From assembly GCA_017443145.1 (NCBI GenBank), contig JAFSPA010000009.1, positions 124,001-188,000 of the forward strand: a DNA stretch of 64,000 bases, in the 5' to 3' direction. Positions 20,357-28,324 of the stretch are shown one piece after another. The notes beneath the pieces were generated by a model. The model saw only the letters and a list, made by a program, of their open reading frames with translations, made no database searches and was not told the origin of the DNA. Position 1 is the first letter of the stretch, and every line of letters starts with the position of its first letter. The stretch is from Paludibacteraceae bacterium (GTDB lineage: Bacteria; Bacteroidota; Bacteroidia; Bacteroidales; Paludibacteraceae). A program made the position numbers and the translations under genes.

Positions 20357-21258
20357 AAAAATTCGTAGTCATAGTGTTTCTGTTCTTCGCGCTCGTTCCT
20401 ACGTACGCAAGGCATTTTCTCGAAGTAGGTGCCCGAGTAGGTTTATCAGGCTTAACCTACCAAACGGGCTACGGATCCACTGTACCGGGTTATCACGCAG
20501 CTCTGGATGTTGGTTACCTATACAAATCGCCCTATTGGGTAGCTTTTCGCGTTGGAGCGACTGTTGAAACGGCTTCCTCTTCCTACCGCAAGGCTCATTA
20601 CGAAGATGCTTATACCGTAACGGATGTGGAGAATGAAACGATGACGGTCCAATATAATATAGGTGTTCTGCGTGAACGCCACTACTCCTATACCGCGTCA
20701 TTCCCTATTCAACTCGGCTTCCATATTCAGCATTTCACTTTCCTCATCGGTCCGCGATTCTCGCTCCCGTTCAAGGGCTCCTATAAACAAACCGCATCCG
20801 ATGCAGCATTAGCCGTTTATTACCCCAAGTACGATAACCTCGTCGAGGAGTCGTTTCCGCTTGCCGCCAGCCGCAATTTTGAAATGGAGAATAAAGGCGA
20901 CCTCCCGCTTCCAAAATGGCAATGCTCACTCGCAGGAGAGCTGACCTACGATTTTCTTATTGCCTCCCAATACGGCAAAGCGGAGTCCTTTATCTCCGTC
21001 GGTGTCTACTTTGACGCAGGACTCACCTCCGCGCCCACATATCCCGATGCCGACCGGCACGGAATACTCTACTTGACGGACACGCGAGACGGTTTCCCGC
21101 TCAGTCGAATTATGACTCCTGTCCTTCAAGCGTGGCGCGAAGAGACTCCACTCGTCGCTAAGTTCGGCAACTTCGCCGTTGGCTTCAAGGTCGCCTACCG
21201 ACTCACTTCCGCTCCACGACAAAAACGCACCGCCCACGGATGTAACTGCGACGAGTAA
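20353..21258 (+). CDS. Outer-membrane beta-barrel protein, unknown function
   Basis: 301 residues, GTG start at 20353 overlapping the TGA of the giant protein (GTGA). A signal peptide ([18 protein letters not shown]) is followed by alternating hydrophobic strands: HFLEVGARVGLSGLTY, FPIQLGFHIQHFTFLIGPRF, FGNFAVGFKVAYRL. The tail is HGCNCDE, unusual for a barrel because the last strand is not C-terminal. The tight coupling suggests co-production with the giant T9SS-type protein, perhaps as a partner or anchor; this is inference. No family name recognised. Confidence 0.7.
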   Translation: MKKFVVIVFLFFALVPTYARHFLEVGARVGLSGLTYQTGYGSTVPGYHAALDVGYLYKSPYWVAFRVGATVETASSSYRKAHYEDAYTVTDVENETMTVQYNIGVLRERHYSYTASFPIQLGFHIQHFTFLIGPRFSLPFKGSYKQTASDAALAVYYPKYDNLVEESFPLAASRNFEMENKGDLPLPKWQCSLAGELTYDFLIASQYGKAESFISVGVYFDAGLTSAPTYPDADRHGILYLTDTRDGFPLSRIMTPVLQAWREETPLVAKFGNFAVGFKVAYRLTSAPRQKRTAHGCNCDE

Positions 21259-21288
21259 GACTCCTTTAACGTATAGGTAAGACCAGCC

Positions 21289-21310
21289 GTATTGTCTAGG
21301 TATTGTCTAG
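21289..21310. repeat. 11-bp tandem repeat, 2 units
   Basis: GTATTGTCTAG occurs twice in direct succession, between the outer-membrane barrel gene and the promoter of the M3 peptidase gene. Confidence 0.85.
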
Positions 21311-21359
21311 GATTTCCCAAAGAAATTTAGAAGATTTTTTATACTATTTCTGCTAATTA

Positions 21360-21391
21360 TTTGTGTATATGCTAAAAAAGTTGTACCTTTG
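21360..21391 (+). promoter_or_regulatory. Promoter of the M3 peptidase gene
   Basis: TTTG 21360-21363, 20-nt spacer (starting TGTATATGC), TACCTTTG 21384-21391. The ATG follows 36 bp after the -7 element. Confidence 0.8.
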
Positions 21392-21426
21392 CACGCTGAA
21401 CGTGCAAATAAACAACAAGTAATCAT

Positions 21427-23526
21427 ATGAAAAAGTTAAACATTATCCTATTGGTAAGCATTTTATTTATGGCTTGCACACAACAAAATCCATTACTCAA
21501 TCAACCGCAGACACCTTTTGGCGCACCTGCGTTTGACCAAGTTCAACTCAAGCACTATCTGCCTGCTTTCAAAGAGGCTATTCGTCTCAATCAGGCAGAG
21601 ATAGATGCTATCGTTAATAACCCCGAAGAGCCGACTTTCGCCAATACACTTGAGGCATTGGACCGTAGTGGTGCGGTATTAGAGCGCGTAGCTGGCGTGT
21701 TCTACAATGTGCTTGAAGCGGATGGAAATGAGAAGATGGACGCTATTGCCAACGAAGTGGCACCTCTGTTGTCCGACTTCCAAAATGGTATCCTGCTTAA
21801 CGAAGGCTTATTCGCTCGTATCAAGGCCGTTTATGACCAACGTGAGAGCCTGAACCTTAATGCAGAGCAGATGCGTCTGTTGACCGAGACCTATAAGAGT
21901 TTTGCGCAAAACGGTGCTAACCTGCCGGCAGACAAGAAAGAGCGTCTGAAAGAAATCAATAGCCAATTGGCACTTCTCTCTTTGCAGTTCGGACAGAACG
22001 TAGTGGCAGAGACCAATTCGCCTGACGTACAACGTTTCATTACCGACGAAGCAGAGTTAGAAGGTCTGCCTGAATCGGCAAAGGCCGCAGCCAAAGAGGA
22101 AGCCGCAGCAGCAGGTCGTCCCGAGGCATGGCTCTTTACCCCCAAGCGCACGTCCTTCACTCCCGTTTTGCAATACTGCAAGAATCGCGAGCTGCGCAAA
22201 CAGTTGCTGATGGATTATACAACCCGTGGCAATCATGATAACGCGAACGACAACAAGTCCGTCATCAACCAGACGATGCGTCTGCGTCTCGAGAAAGCAC
22301 AGATGCTCGGCTACGATTGTCCCGCGAACTACATTCTGGCAGACTGCATGGCTAAAGATGCCAAAACGGTTGATGCTTTCCTGCAGTCGGTTTGGGAACC
22401 GAGTCTGGCCGCAGCCAAACGTGAAGCAGCCGAGTTGCAGAAGTTACTCGAGCAAGACCTACCGGGCGAGAAACTGCAGCCCTGGGATTGGTGGTACTAC
22501 ACAGAGAAACTGCGCAAGGCGAAATACGACTTGGATGAAGAAACTATCAAGCCGTACTTTGAGTTGAGTAACGTACGTCGCGGAGCATTCCAGTTGGCAC
22601 ATAACCTATATGGTCTGAACTTCGAGCAACTGAGCGATATGCCGGTTTATAATCCCGAAGTGGAAGTGTTCAAAGTGACTGACGCGGATGGTTCGCTCGT
22701 GGGAATTCTCTATACCGACTATTTCCCACGCGCAGGCAAACGTCCGGGAGCTTGGATGAATAATATCGCCAATCAGTTTGTGGATGCGGATGGTGTGGAT
22801 CATCGTCCCGTCATCATCAATGTGGGTAACTTCAACAAGCCGACTCAAGGCAATCCGTCTCTTCTCTCGCTGGACGATGTAGAGACGCTGTTCCATGAGT
22901 TTGGTCACGCCTTGCATGGTCTGATGTCCAAGGCCACTTATAAGACCTTATCGGGAACGAATACGCCTCGCGACTTTGTGGAATTGCCATCGCAATTCAT
23001 GGAGAACTACTGCTATGAGCCGCAGATTCTGAAGACCTATGCGCTTCACTACCAGACAGGCGAAGTGATTCCTGACGAGCTGGTGGAGAAGATTAATAAA
23101 GTCGGCAAGTTCAACCAAGGCTTTGTGACGACCGAGTTACTCTCGGCATCGATACTGGATATGGATTATCACGAATTGACGAACTGCGACACGATAGACG
23201 TGAATGCTTTTGAGGCAGCGTCGATGGCCAAGATGCACATGATTCCGGAGATTATCGTTCGCTATCGTTCGACGTTCTTCAACCACATCTTCACGACAGG
23301 CTACGAAGCAGGATACTACTCCTACACATGGGCAGCCGTGCTGGATGCTGATGCTTTTGCGGCATTTAAAGAGACAGGTGATATCCTCAATCCGGAAGTG
23401 GCTAAACGTTTCCGCCATTTGTTAGAGCAAGGCGGCACACGTGACGCTGCCGAACTGTATCAAGAATTCCGCGGCAAAGAGGCTGATCCGAAATACCTGC
23501 TTCAACGCAAAGGGTTTATTGATTAA
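21427..23526 (+). CDS. dcp: M3 family peptidase, dipeptidyl carboxypeptidase-like lipoprotein
   Basis: 699 residues. The N-terminus is a lipoprotein signal (MKKLNIILLVSILFMAC, lipobox Cys at 17). The zinc site HEFGHALHGLM (about residue 490) is the M3 HExxH, with the third ligand in the downstream FVELPSQFMENYC segment. The family cleaves dipeptides from peptide C-termini; lipidation places this copy in the periplasm or on an outer-membrane face. Length fits Dcp (about 680). The TAATG overlap with the next gene shows coupling. Confidence 0.92.
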   Translation: MKKLNIILLVSILFMACTQQNPLLNQPQTPFGAPAFDQVQLKHYLPAFKEAIRLNQAEIDAIVNNPEEPTFANTLEALDRSGAVLERVAGVFYNVLEADGNEKMDAIANEVAPLLSDFQNGILLNEGLFARIKAVYDQRESLNLNAEQMRLLTETYKSFAQNGANLPADKKERLKEINSQLALLSLQFGQNVVAETNSPDVQRFITDEAELEGLPESAKAAAKEEAAAAGRPEAWLFTPKRTSFTPVLQYCKNRELRKQLLMDYTTRGNHDNANDNKSVINQTMRLRLEKAQMLGYDCPANYILADCMAKDAKTVDAFLQSVWEPSLAAAKREAAELQKLLEQDLPGEKLQPWDWWYYTEKLRKAKYDLDEETIKPYFELSNVRRGAFQLAHNLYGLNFEQLSDMPVYNPEVEVFKVTDADGSLVGILYTDYFPRAGKRPGAWMNNIANQFVDADGVDHRPVIINVGNFNKPTQGNPSLLSLDDVETLFHEFGHALHGLMSKATYKTLSGTNTPRDFVELPSQFMENYCYEPQILKTYALHYQTGEVIPDELVEKINKVGKFNQGFVTTELLSASILDMDYHELTNCDTIDVNAFEAASMAKMHMIPEIIVRYRSTFFNHIFTTGYEAGYYSYTWAAVLDADAFAAFKETGDILNPEVAKRFRHLLEQGGTRDAAELYQEFRGKEADPKYLLQRKGFID

Positions 23527-24041
23527 TGACCTACAATCAACGCATACTCCTTCGTCGCCTACTGCCGGCAATCTTCTGGTTGCTGGCTTTAGGTGGCAGT
23601 ATTGCGATACCGTTTATTTTTCGGTTGAATCTTCCTACGAACTATTGGTGGGGCTTTATTCCTGCCGCTTTCGTACTACTTTGCATCGTGATTGCCAAAC
23701 ACATCGATCGGCATGAACCGTACGTGAGTCAGATGTTCCAAATAACGGTACTACTGGGAATAGCGTCTTACTGGCTGCCGACAATTCTGTTTGCCATTGT
23801 ACCATTTTATATCTATGCCATTTGGAAGGGAACGATGAACTTCCGCGCTTTTCTGGCTATACTCATCGCCTTGACTATGGACGCACTTTATGCCACCATC
23901 TTTATCTATTTAGGATGGATAAACAACACCTGGATGCATTTCTTTGAACCCGATTATGCTTGGGGTTGGATTCCTGTAGGAGCTATTTTTATCGCGTGGC
24001 TGGCTTCTACCATTGTACGACAAATCCTGCGTGAACGTTAA
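23526..24041 (+). CDS. Small polytopic membrane protein, unknown
   Basis: 171 residues with about five predicted membrane segments (15-33, 42-60, 70-93, 103-127, 145-163), a basic N-terminus (RILLRRLL) and a basic C-terminus (RQILRER). Its ATG overlaps the TAA of the M3 peptidase (TAATG), so it is translated with it. Its last 35 bp overlap the end of the TonB-receptor gene on the other strand. No motif allows a function; the family is not recognised. Confidence 0.75.
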   Translation: MTYNQRILLRRLLPAIFWLLALGGSIAIPFIFRLNLPTNYWWGFIPAAFVLLCIVIAKHIDRHEPYVSQMFQITVLLGIASYWLPTILFAIVPFYIYAIWKGTMNFRAFLAILIALTMDALYATIFIYLGWINNTWMHFFEPDYAWGWIPVGAIFIAWLASTIVRQILRER

Positions 24042-26226
24042 TTCCCGCTTGTGCGTAGTACCACGGACTATAATAGCGTGACCCGTCTTCAAACTGGCAC
24101 ATCCAGTTACCTCCATTTGATTCGTACGCACTATTGAACAAGTTATTAGCCTGCGCCATTAACTCGATATTTGGCCATTTTTTCGGCAGAGGTAATTGGT
24201 AGTGCAGCGTGAGATTAGTCACCGTATAGGGCTTGAGAATCGCCTCTTCCGACATGGTATTATCCAAATACTGCTTGCTCACAGCAATCGTTTGGATATC
24301 TGCACGGAAGCCTGCATAGTTGAAGGTAAACATATTACTGAATATCACCGACGGCGAGAAAGCAATCGTCACATTACCGAAATCGACTTCTTTCTGCGGC
24401 AGTTCTTCCCAGTTCTCATCGTACATCGTTACCCAATCGGTATAATTGAGAATCTTATTGCGCGAGAGCGTCAAATTAGCCTCCCACTGGAACCACGGAG
24501 CTGGATTCCATCGACCTGTCAACTCGATACCTGCGCGGTAGCTCTTGTCCACGTTACGGGTCAGATATGCACCTGTATCGGAATACTTGCCCGTCAGAAC
24601 AAGTTGGTTCTTGTAATCCATGAAATAGATATTGATACCTGCGAACCATTTCTTGCCGGAATAGGTATAACCTAATTCGTAGTCATACAGTTTTTCGGGA
24701 CGAGGAATATCGTGTTCGCCGGCTTCGGTGAAATTCTTACGGCTGGGTTCGCGGTTGGCCAAGGCAAAATTGAAATAGACTTGGTGTCCATGGTCCTCGT
24801 AGGTGATACCGGCCTTCGGATTAAAGAAGTGGTAGTGGCGCGTCACATTCAGCGGCTTTAAATCCTCGTCGTTGATACCACCTATATGATAATAGACATA
24901 GCGGTATTGCAAGTCGCCATACAGAGTCAGGCGTCGTTGGGCCTTGTTAATCACGCGCCAATTGGCTTTGGCATAGATATTACCTTCAGCCTTAGTGCCG
25001 TTACTGCGGTAATATTCGTGCGCCGTAACATCCTGATAGATATAATCGCTCACAAGTCCCCAGTGCTTACCCATATAATGACTTCCTGAGCCGCCAATAG
25101 TCAAATCAGCCGGTTCGGAGCGATAGTTAATGGTAAACACACCGCCATAATAGTGGTTATCCAGATGTTTAAAGCGAATAAAATCCGAACTCTCAACGAA
25201 TGTCGTATCGTCAATTTCATGGTCCGGCAAACCGAAGGATTTATAATCCTTGTCCGCTTTTATCTGCTCATAGTATCCTGCGCCATGCGTATAGTGGAGT
25301 GTCGCATTCAGACTCCATTGCGGTGCAAGACGCTGATTGAGATTGAGTTGGAAGTGTTGCTGCTTGTAGTTGTCGTTTTGGTTGGGATAATACGCTACAT
25401 TACCATTTGCATCAATATACTCGCCGGCAGGATTATAGCGTCTGTCCGTAAGCAAACTCTTGGCACTAACACCATCCCACGCCATATATGTTTTCTCCGT
25501 ACCGCCAAAAGCCGAGAGTGTGACGTTGGTCTTTTTGCCATAATAACCAACGGCTCCGTAGTAGGAGAATAAGTCCGAAGAGGCACGATAGAGATAGCCG
25601 TTTGAGTTTACTTTGCTCAATCGCGCTTCCACCCAGAAATTCTTAGGTAGCTGTGCGCGAACAGCCACCCGCTCACGGAAGGTTTTATACATACCGCCGT
25701 TGAACTGTAACGCCACATGTACCGGCGTAGAGTCATTGAGCATTTGCTGAGTAGGCAACGTCGCCATGTTAATGGATGCGCCAAAAGAGGAAGAGCCGTT
25801 AGTGGAAGTACCGACACCTCGTTGCACATTAAGCGATGTAAGGGACGAAGCCATATCGGTCATGTTCACCCAGAAAACAGTTTGGGACTCAGCGTCATTC
25901 AACGGCACATCGTTTACCGTCATGTTAATACGCGTGTGGTCCGTTCCGCGAACGCGAAAATAGGTGTAGCCCACACCCAAACCATCGTCGCTGGTGGCAA
26001 GTAAAGACGGCGTGGATTGCAGCAGATACGGCAGATTCTGACCCGTGTTGTCACGATTCAGCTCCTCGCCCGATAACTTCTTGTGCGTGTCAGTAGGTTG
26101 TTCCAAACGAGCTACGACTTCCACTTGCGGAATGTCGCGGCCTTGAATTAATAACGTGTCGTTACTCTGCGCCATGAGCATTGTGCCGGACGCAAACAAA
26201 GAAAGCAGTAAAAGTTCTTTTTTCAT
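24007..26226 (-). CDS. TonB-dependent receptor under TPP riboswitch control (thiamin uptake candidate)
   Basis: 739 residues from the second ATG (26226). The in-frame ATG at 26241 lies inside the conserved 3' end of the riboswitch, and the protein from 26226 starts with a good signal peptide (MKKELLLLSLFASGTMLMAQ). The plug domain (about 30-150) includes YFRVRGTDHTRINMTVNDVP and FGASINMATLP; a barrel of ~590 residues ends in an aromatic C-terminus (GFVVQW). It lacks the N-terminal carboxypeptidase-like extension of SusC proteins. Because a TPP aptamer precedes it, the likely cargo is thiamin or a precursor, as in the OMR1 receptors known from Bacteroidetes. Confidence 0.88.
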   Translation of the reverse strand: MKKELLLLSLFASGTMLMAQSNDTLLIQGRDIPQVEVVARLEQPTDTHKKLSGEELNRDNTGQNLPYLLQSTPSLLATSDDGLGVGYTYFRVRGTDHTRINMTVNDVPLNDAESQTVFWVNMTDMASSLTSLNVQRGVGTSTNGSSSFGASINMATLPTQQMLNDSTPVHVALQFNGGMYKTFRERVAVRAQLPKNFWVEARLSKVNSNGYLYRASSDLFSYYGAVGYYGKKTNVTLSAFGGTEKTYMAWDGVSAKSLLTDRRYNPAGEYIDANGNVAYYPNQNDNYKQQHFQLNLNQRLAPQWSLNATLHYTHGAGYYEQIKADKDYKSFGLPDHEIDDTTFVESSDFIRFKHLDNHYYGGVFTINYRSEPADLTIGGSGSHYMGKHWGLVSDYIYQDVTAHEYYRSNGTKAEGNIYAKANWRVINKAQRRLTLYGDLQYRYVYYHIGGINDEDLKPLNVTRHYHFFNPKAGITYEDHGHQVYFNFALANREPSRKNFTEAGEHDIPRPEKLYDYELGYTYSGKKWFAGINIYFMDYKNQLVLTGKYSDTGAYLTRNVDKSYRAGIELTGRWNPAPWFQWEANLTLSRNKILNYTDWVTMYDENWEELPQKEVDFGNVTIAFSPSVIFSNMFTFNYAGFRADIQTIAVSKQYLDNTMSEEAILKPYTVTNLTLHYQLPLPKKWPNIELMAQANNLFNSAYESNGGNWMCQFEDGSRYYSPWYYAQAGINVHAGFVVQW

Positions 26227-26227
26227 T

Positions 26228-26292
26228 TTCTTTAGCAGCATTACCTGCTCAAGTTCAACGGGTATTATCTCAGCCCTTCGGCACCCCGAACG
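26228..26292 (-). promoter_or_regulatory. TPP riboswitch (THI element)
   Basis: Read on the minus strand: GGGGTGC (26287-26281), GGGCTGAGATAATACCC (the THI box CTGAGA at 26273-26268), then GAACTTGAGCAGGTAATGC. The last helix is AGCAG-GTAAT-G-CTGCT, equivalent to the consensus CTGG..CCAG hairpin. The aptamer fills the gap between the upstream barrel gene stop (26311-26309) and the receptor ATG (26226), leaving no room for a terminator, so control is probably by hiding the translation start. Confidence 0.93.
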
Positions 26293-26308
26293 AATTTGAG
26301 AGCGTTAA

Positions 26309-27076
26309 TTAAAAGCGGTAGCAGAAAGTAACGAACCAACCCCATTGCCACATGTGTTGGTCAGAAACGACCTTCTTGCGAACCATATTATTCAGGCCGA
26401 ACTGATAGCCGGCTTGTAGTCTGTACTTATCCCATTCTAAGCCGCCACCGACGCCCCATTGAATATTGACGCGGCTTACTTCCTTGCTCAAACGGTCGTA
26501 CTCTTCGGTCTCGTAGCCGTTGGCCTGCAGCCACGACTCCACCTTGGCACTCAAATGTGGCTTTACAAAATCATGCTCCGTCAAGCCAATACCTAACTGC
26601 GGACCCGTAAAGAAGAACATGTTCAACTGCTTCCACAACGGGATATTATAGTACACGCGGACCGGAATAGTCAAATAACTCTGCAGAATACGATGTGTCA
26701 GGAACTCTTCCTGCACACTCGGAGCATCCAAACTGCGCCAATGTTCGTCGCGCTTGCCAAACGTCAGATCTATCAGCAGACCCGTTTGCATTGAGAAATG
26801 CTTCGGCAGCATGAAGTCAAACGTCGCCCCCACGCGGCCACCATGGAAGAACATATCCATAAAATTCTCCTTACGCGACCATTGGTAGTTCTGGGCATAG
26901 CCAATTTCAAAACGATACTCCACGCTAAACGTATAATCTTCAGCCTTCACCTCTTTGCGAGTCGGGTCAAAAATATCACCATCTGCCGTTTGCAGGTCAG
27001 GACGCTTAATCGCTTCTTGCGCATATACGCACGCACAGGCGCAAGCGATTACTATTAAGGAGAGAATTTTACGCAT
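26309..27076 (-). CDS. Outer-membrane beta-barrel protein (porin-family-like)
   Basis: 255 residues from the ATG at 27076. A longer frame to 27136 exists, but its first 20 codons lie upstream of the promoter -7 element (27103-27096), so the start must be MRKILSLIVIACACACVYA, a signal peptide. The body alternates hydrophobic strands: YTFSVEYRFEIGYAQNY, HFSMQTGLLIDLTFG, LNMFFFTGPQLGIGL. It ends in Phe (FVTFCYRF), as barrel proteins do. It is upstream of the riboswitch-controlled receptor and may share a transcript with it. Substrate is unknown. Confidence 0.75.
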   Translation of the reverse strand: MRKILSLIVIACACACVYAQEAIKRPDLQTADGDIFDPTRKEVKAEDYTFSVEYRFEIGYAQNYQWSRKENFMDMFFHGGRVGATFDFMLPKHFSMQTGLLIDLTFGKRDEHWRSLDAPSVQEEFLTHRILQSYLTIPVRVYYNIPLWKQLNMFFFTGPQLGIGLTEHDFVKPHLSAKVESWLQANGYETEEYDRLSKEVSRVNIQWGVGGGLEWDKYRLQAGYQFGLNNMVRKKVVSDQHMWQWGWFVTFCYRF

Positions 27077-27095
27077 ATCGCACCATTTTAGGCCG

Positions 27096-27127
27096 CAAAA
27101 GTAGTAAAAATTAACGATATATGCAAT
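27096..27127 (-). promoter_or_regulatory. Promoter of the barrel protein gene, with palindrome
   Basis: Minus-strand ATTG (27127-27124), 20-nt spacer, TACTTTTG (27103-27096). The inverted repeat ATGCAA-TTTT-TTGCAT (27121-27136) covers the -33 element. The -7 element shows that the true ATG is 27076. Confidence 0.75.
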
Positions 27128-27162
27128 TTTTTGCATAAAAAATCACTTTTTTTACAAAAAAA

Positions 27163-27194
27163 TTTGTGTAGTTCAAACTTTTGTTGTACTTTTG
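27163..27194 (+). promoter_or_regulatory. Promoter of tRNA-Glu / rpsT
   Basis: TTTG 27163-27166, 20-nt spacer, TACTTTTG 27187-27194, 19 bp before the tRNA. No terminator lies between tRNA-Glu and rpsT, so both are probably transcribed from here. Confidence 0.8.
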
Positions 27195-27213
27195 CACCCG
27201 CTTTCCGCGAAAT

Positions 27214-27285
27214 GGCCTATTCGTCTATCGGCTAGGACGACAGATTTTCATTCTGTAAAGAGCAGTTCGACTCTGCTATAGGCTA
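27214..27285 (+). tRNA. tRNA-Glu (TTC)
   Basis: Acceptor GGCCTAT/ATAGGCT (first pair G-U), anticodon stem ACAGA/TCTGT with anticodon TTC, T stem AGCAG/CTGCT, discriminator A27285. CCA is not encoded. It is followed 45 bp later by rpsT on the same strand. Confidence 0.93.
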
Positions 27286-27329
27286 CTAATTAACTGAACA
27301 AAAAATTTATTATTAACTAATCACGAAAG

Positions 27330-27584
27330 ATGGCAAATCATAAATCATCTTTGAAACGTATCCGCCAGACCGCTACGCGTAAGGCACACAATCATTATTA
27401 CGCTAAAACTGCTCGCAACGCCGTTCGCGACTTGCGCGCTACTAACGAAAAGGCTGCTGCCGCTGAGGCATTACCAAAAGTTAGTTCCATGTTGGACAAA
27501 CTGGCTAAACGCAACATTATTCATAAGAATAAAGCTGCTAACCTCAAGTCCAAACTGGCTGTTTACGTTAACAAGCTCGCTTAA
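27330..27584 (+). CDS. rpsT: 30S ribosomal protein S20
   Basis: 84 residues, the normal length. It is Lys/Arg/Ala rich with the family pattern [14 protein letters not shown] at the start, [20 protein letters not shown] and [12 protein letters not shown] at the end. It binds 16S rRNA early in small-subunit assembly. It lies between tRNA-Glu and an intrinsic terminator. Confidence 0.97.
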   Translation: MANHKSSLKRIRQTATRKAHNHYYAKTARNAVRDLRATNEKAAAAEALPKVSSMLDKLAKRNIIHKNKAANLKSKLAVYVNKLA

Positions 27585-27607
27585 GTATTAGCTTAGCTCA
27601 TAACACA

Positions 27608-27636
27608 GGGGCTGCCTTTCGGTAGCCCCATTTTTG
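27608..27636 (+). terminator. Terminator after rpsT
   Basis: GGGGCTGCC (27608-27616), loop TTTC, GGTAGCCCC (27621-27629) with one G-U pair, then ATTTTTG. The hairpin may also serve the convergent rpe operon ending at 27657. Confidence 0.9.
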
Positions 27637-27656
27637 TGTATATATCGCTCTCAAAA

Positions 27657-28301
27657 TTATTGAAGCATCTGATGAATCGCGTCTTCTGGCGATGGAGCAT
27701 TAAACACGGCACTTCCAGCAACCAGCACATCTGCACCTGCTGCAAATAACTCGTGTGCGTTATCTTTATTCACACCGCCGTCAATCTCAATCAATGTCTT
27801 GAGGCCGCGAACTGTAATCTGCTCTTTCACATAACGTAGTTTATCCATCGTCTCCGGAATAAACTTCTGTCCGCCAAAACCAGCAAACACAGACATCAGC
27901 AGCACCATATCCACCTTGTCCAAATACGGATCCAAACGCTTTACGTCGATATCGGGATTGATAGTCAAGCACGTACGAACACCTTTTGCCTTAATGAGGT
28001 CCAATATCGGCAGCGGATCATCCACAGCCTCCAAATGGAAACCAACCGACCAAGCGCCAGCATCGCAGAAACGCTCAACATACTTCTCGGGATGCACAAT
28101 CATCAGATGCACATCCAACGGCTTAGTTGAATACTTGCGCAACGGCTCCATCACAGGAAAACCGAACGATATATTCGGCACAAATGTTCCGTCCATCACA
28201 TCCACATGAACCCATTCAGCTTCACTGCGGTTCAACATCTCAATGTCGCGTCTCAAATCGCCAAAATCGGCACTCAAAACAGAGGGAGCAATAATCTTCA
28301 T
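27657..28301 (-). CDS. rpe: Ribulose-phosphate 3-epimerase
   Basis: 214 residues, a complete TIM barrel. Family marks: APSVLSADFGDL at the start, WVHVDVMDGTFVPNISFG (metal His/Asp), HLMIVHPEKY, MSVFAGFGGQKFIP and the final IEIDGGVNKDNA. It interconverts ribulose-5-phosphate and xylulose-5-phosphate in the pentose phosphate pathway. It is the last gene of the minus-strand typA-tig-mpl-deaminase-ctp-rpe series, 23 bp after the protease gene. Confidence 0.96.
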   Translation of the reverse strand: MKIIAPSVLSADFGDLRRDIEMLNRSEAEWVHVDVMDGTFVPNISFGFPVMEPLRKYSTKPLDVHLMIVHPEKYVERFCDAGAWSVGFHLEAVDDPLPILDLIKAKGVRTCLTINPDIDVKRLDPYLDKVDMVLLMSVFAGFGGQKFIPETMDKLRYVKEQITVRGLKTLIEIDGGVNKDNAHELFAAGADVLVAGSAVFNAPSPEDAIHQMLQ

Positions 28302-28324
28302 AGCACTATTCTATCAGTTAAGCG

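Noticed and set aside
26227-26241. TonB-receptor start at 26241
   Set aside because: This ATG is part of the conserved 3' end of the TPP riboswitch; the next in-frame ATG gives a normal signal peptide.
27077-27136. Longer frame for the barrel protein starting at 27136
   Set aside because: It lies upstream of and across the promoter -7 element, so it cannot be in the transcript.
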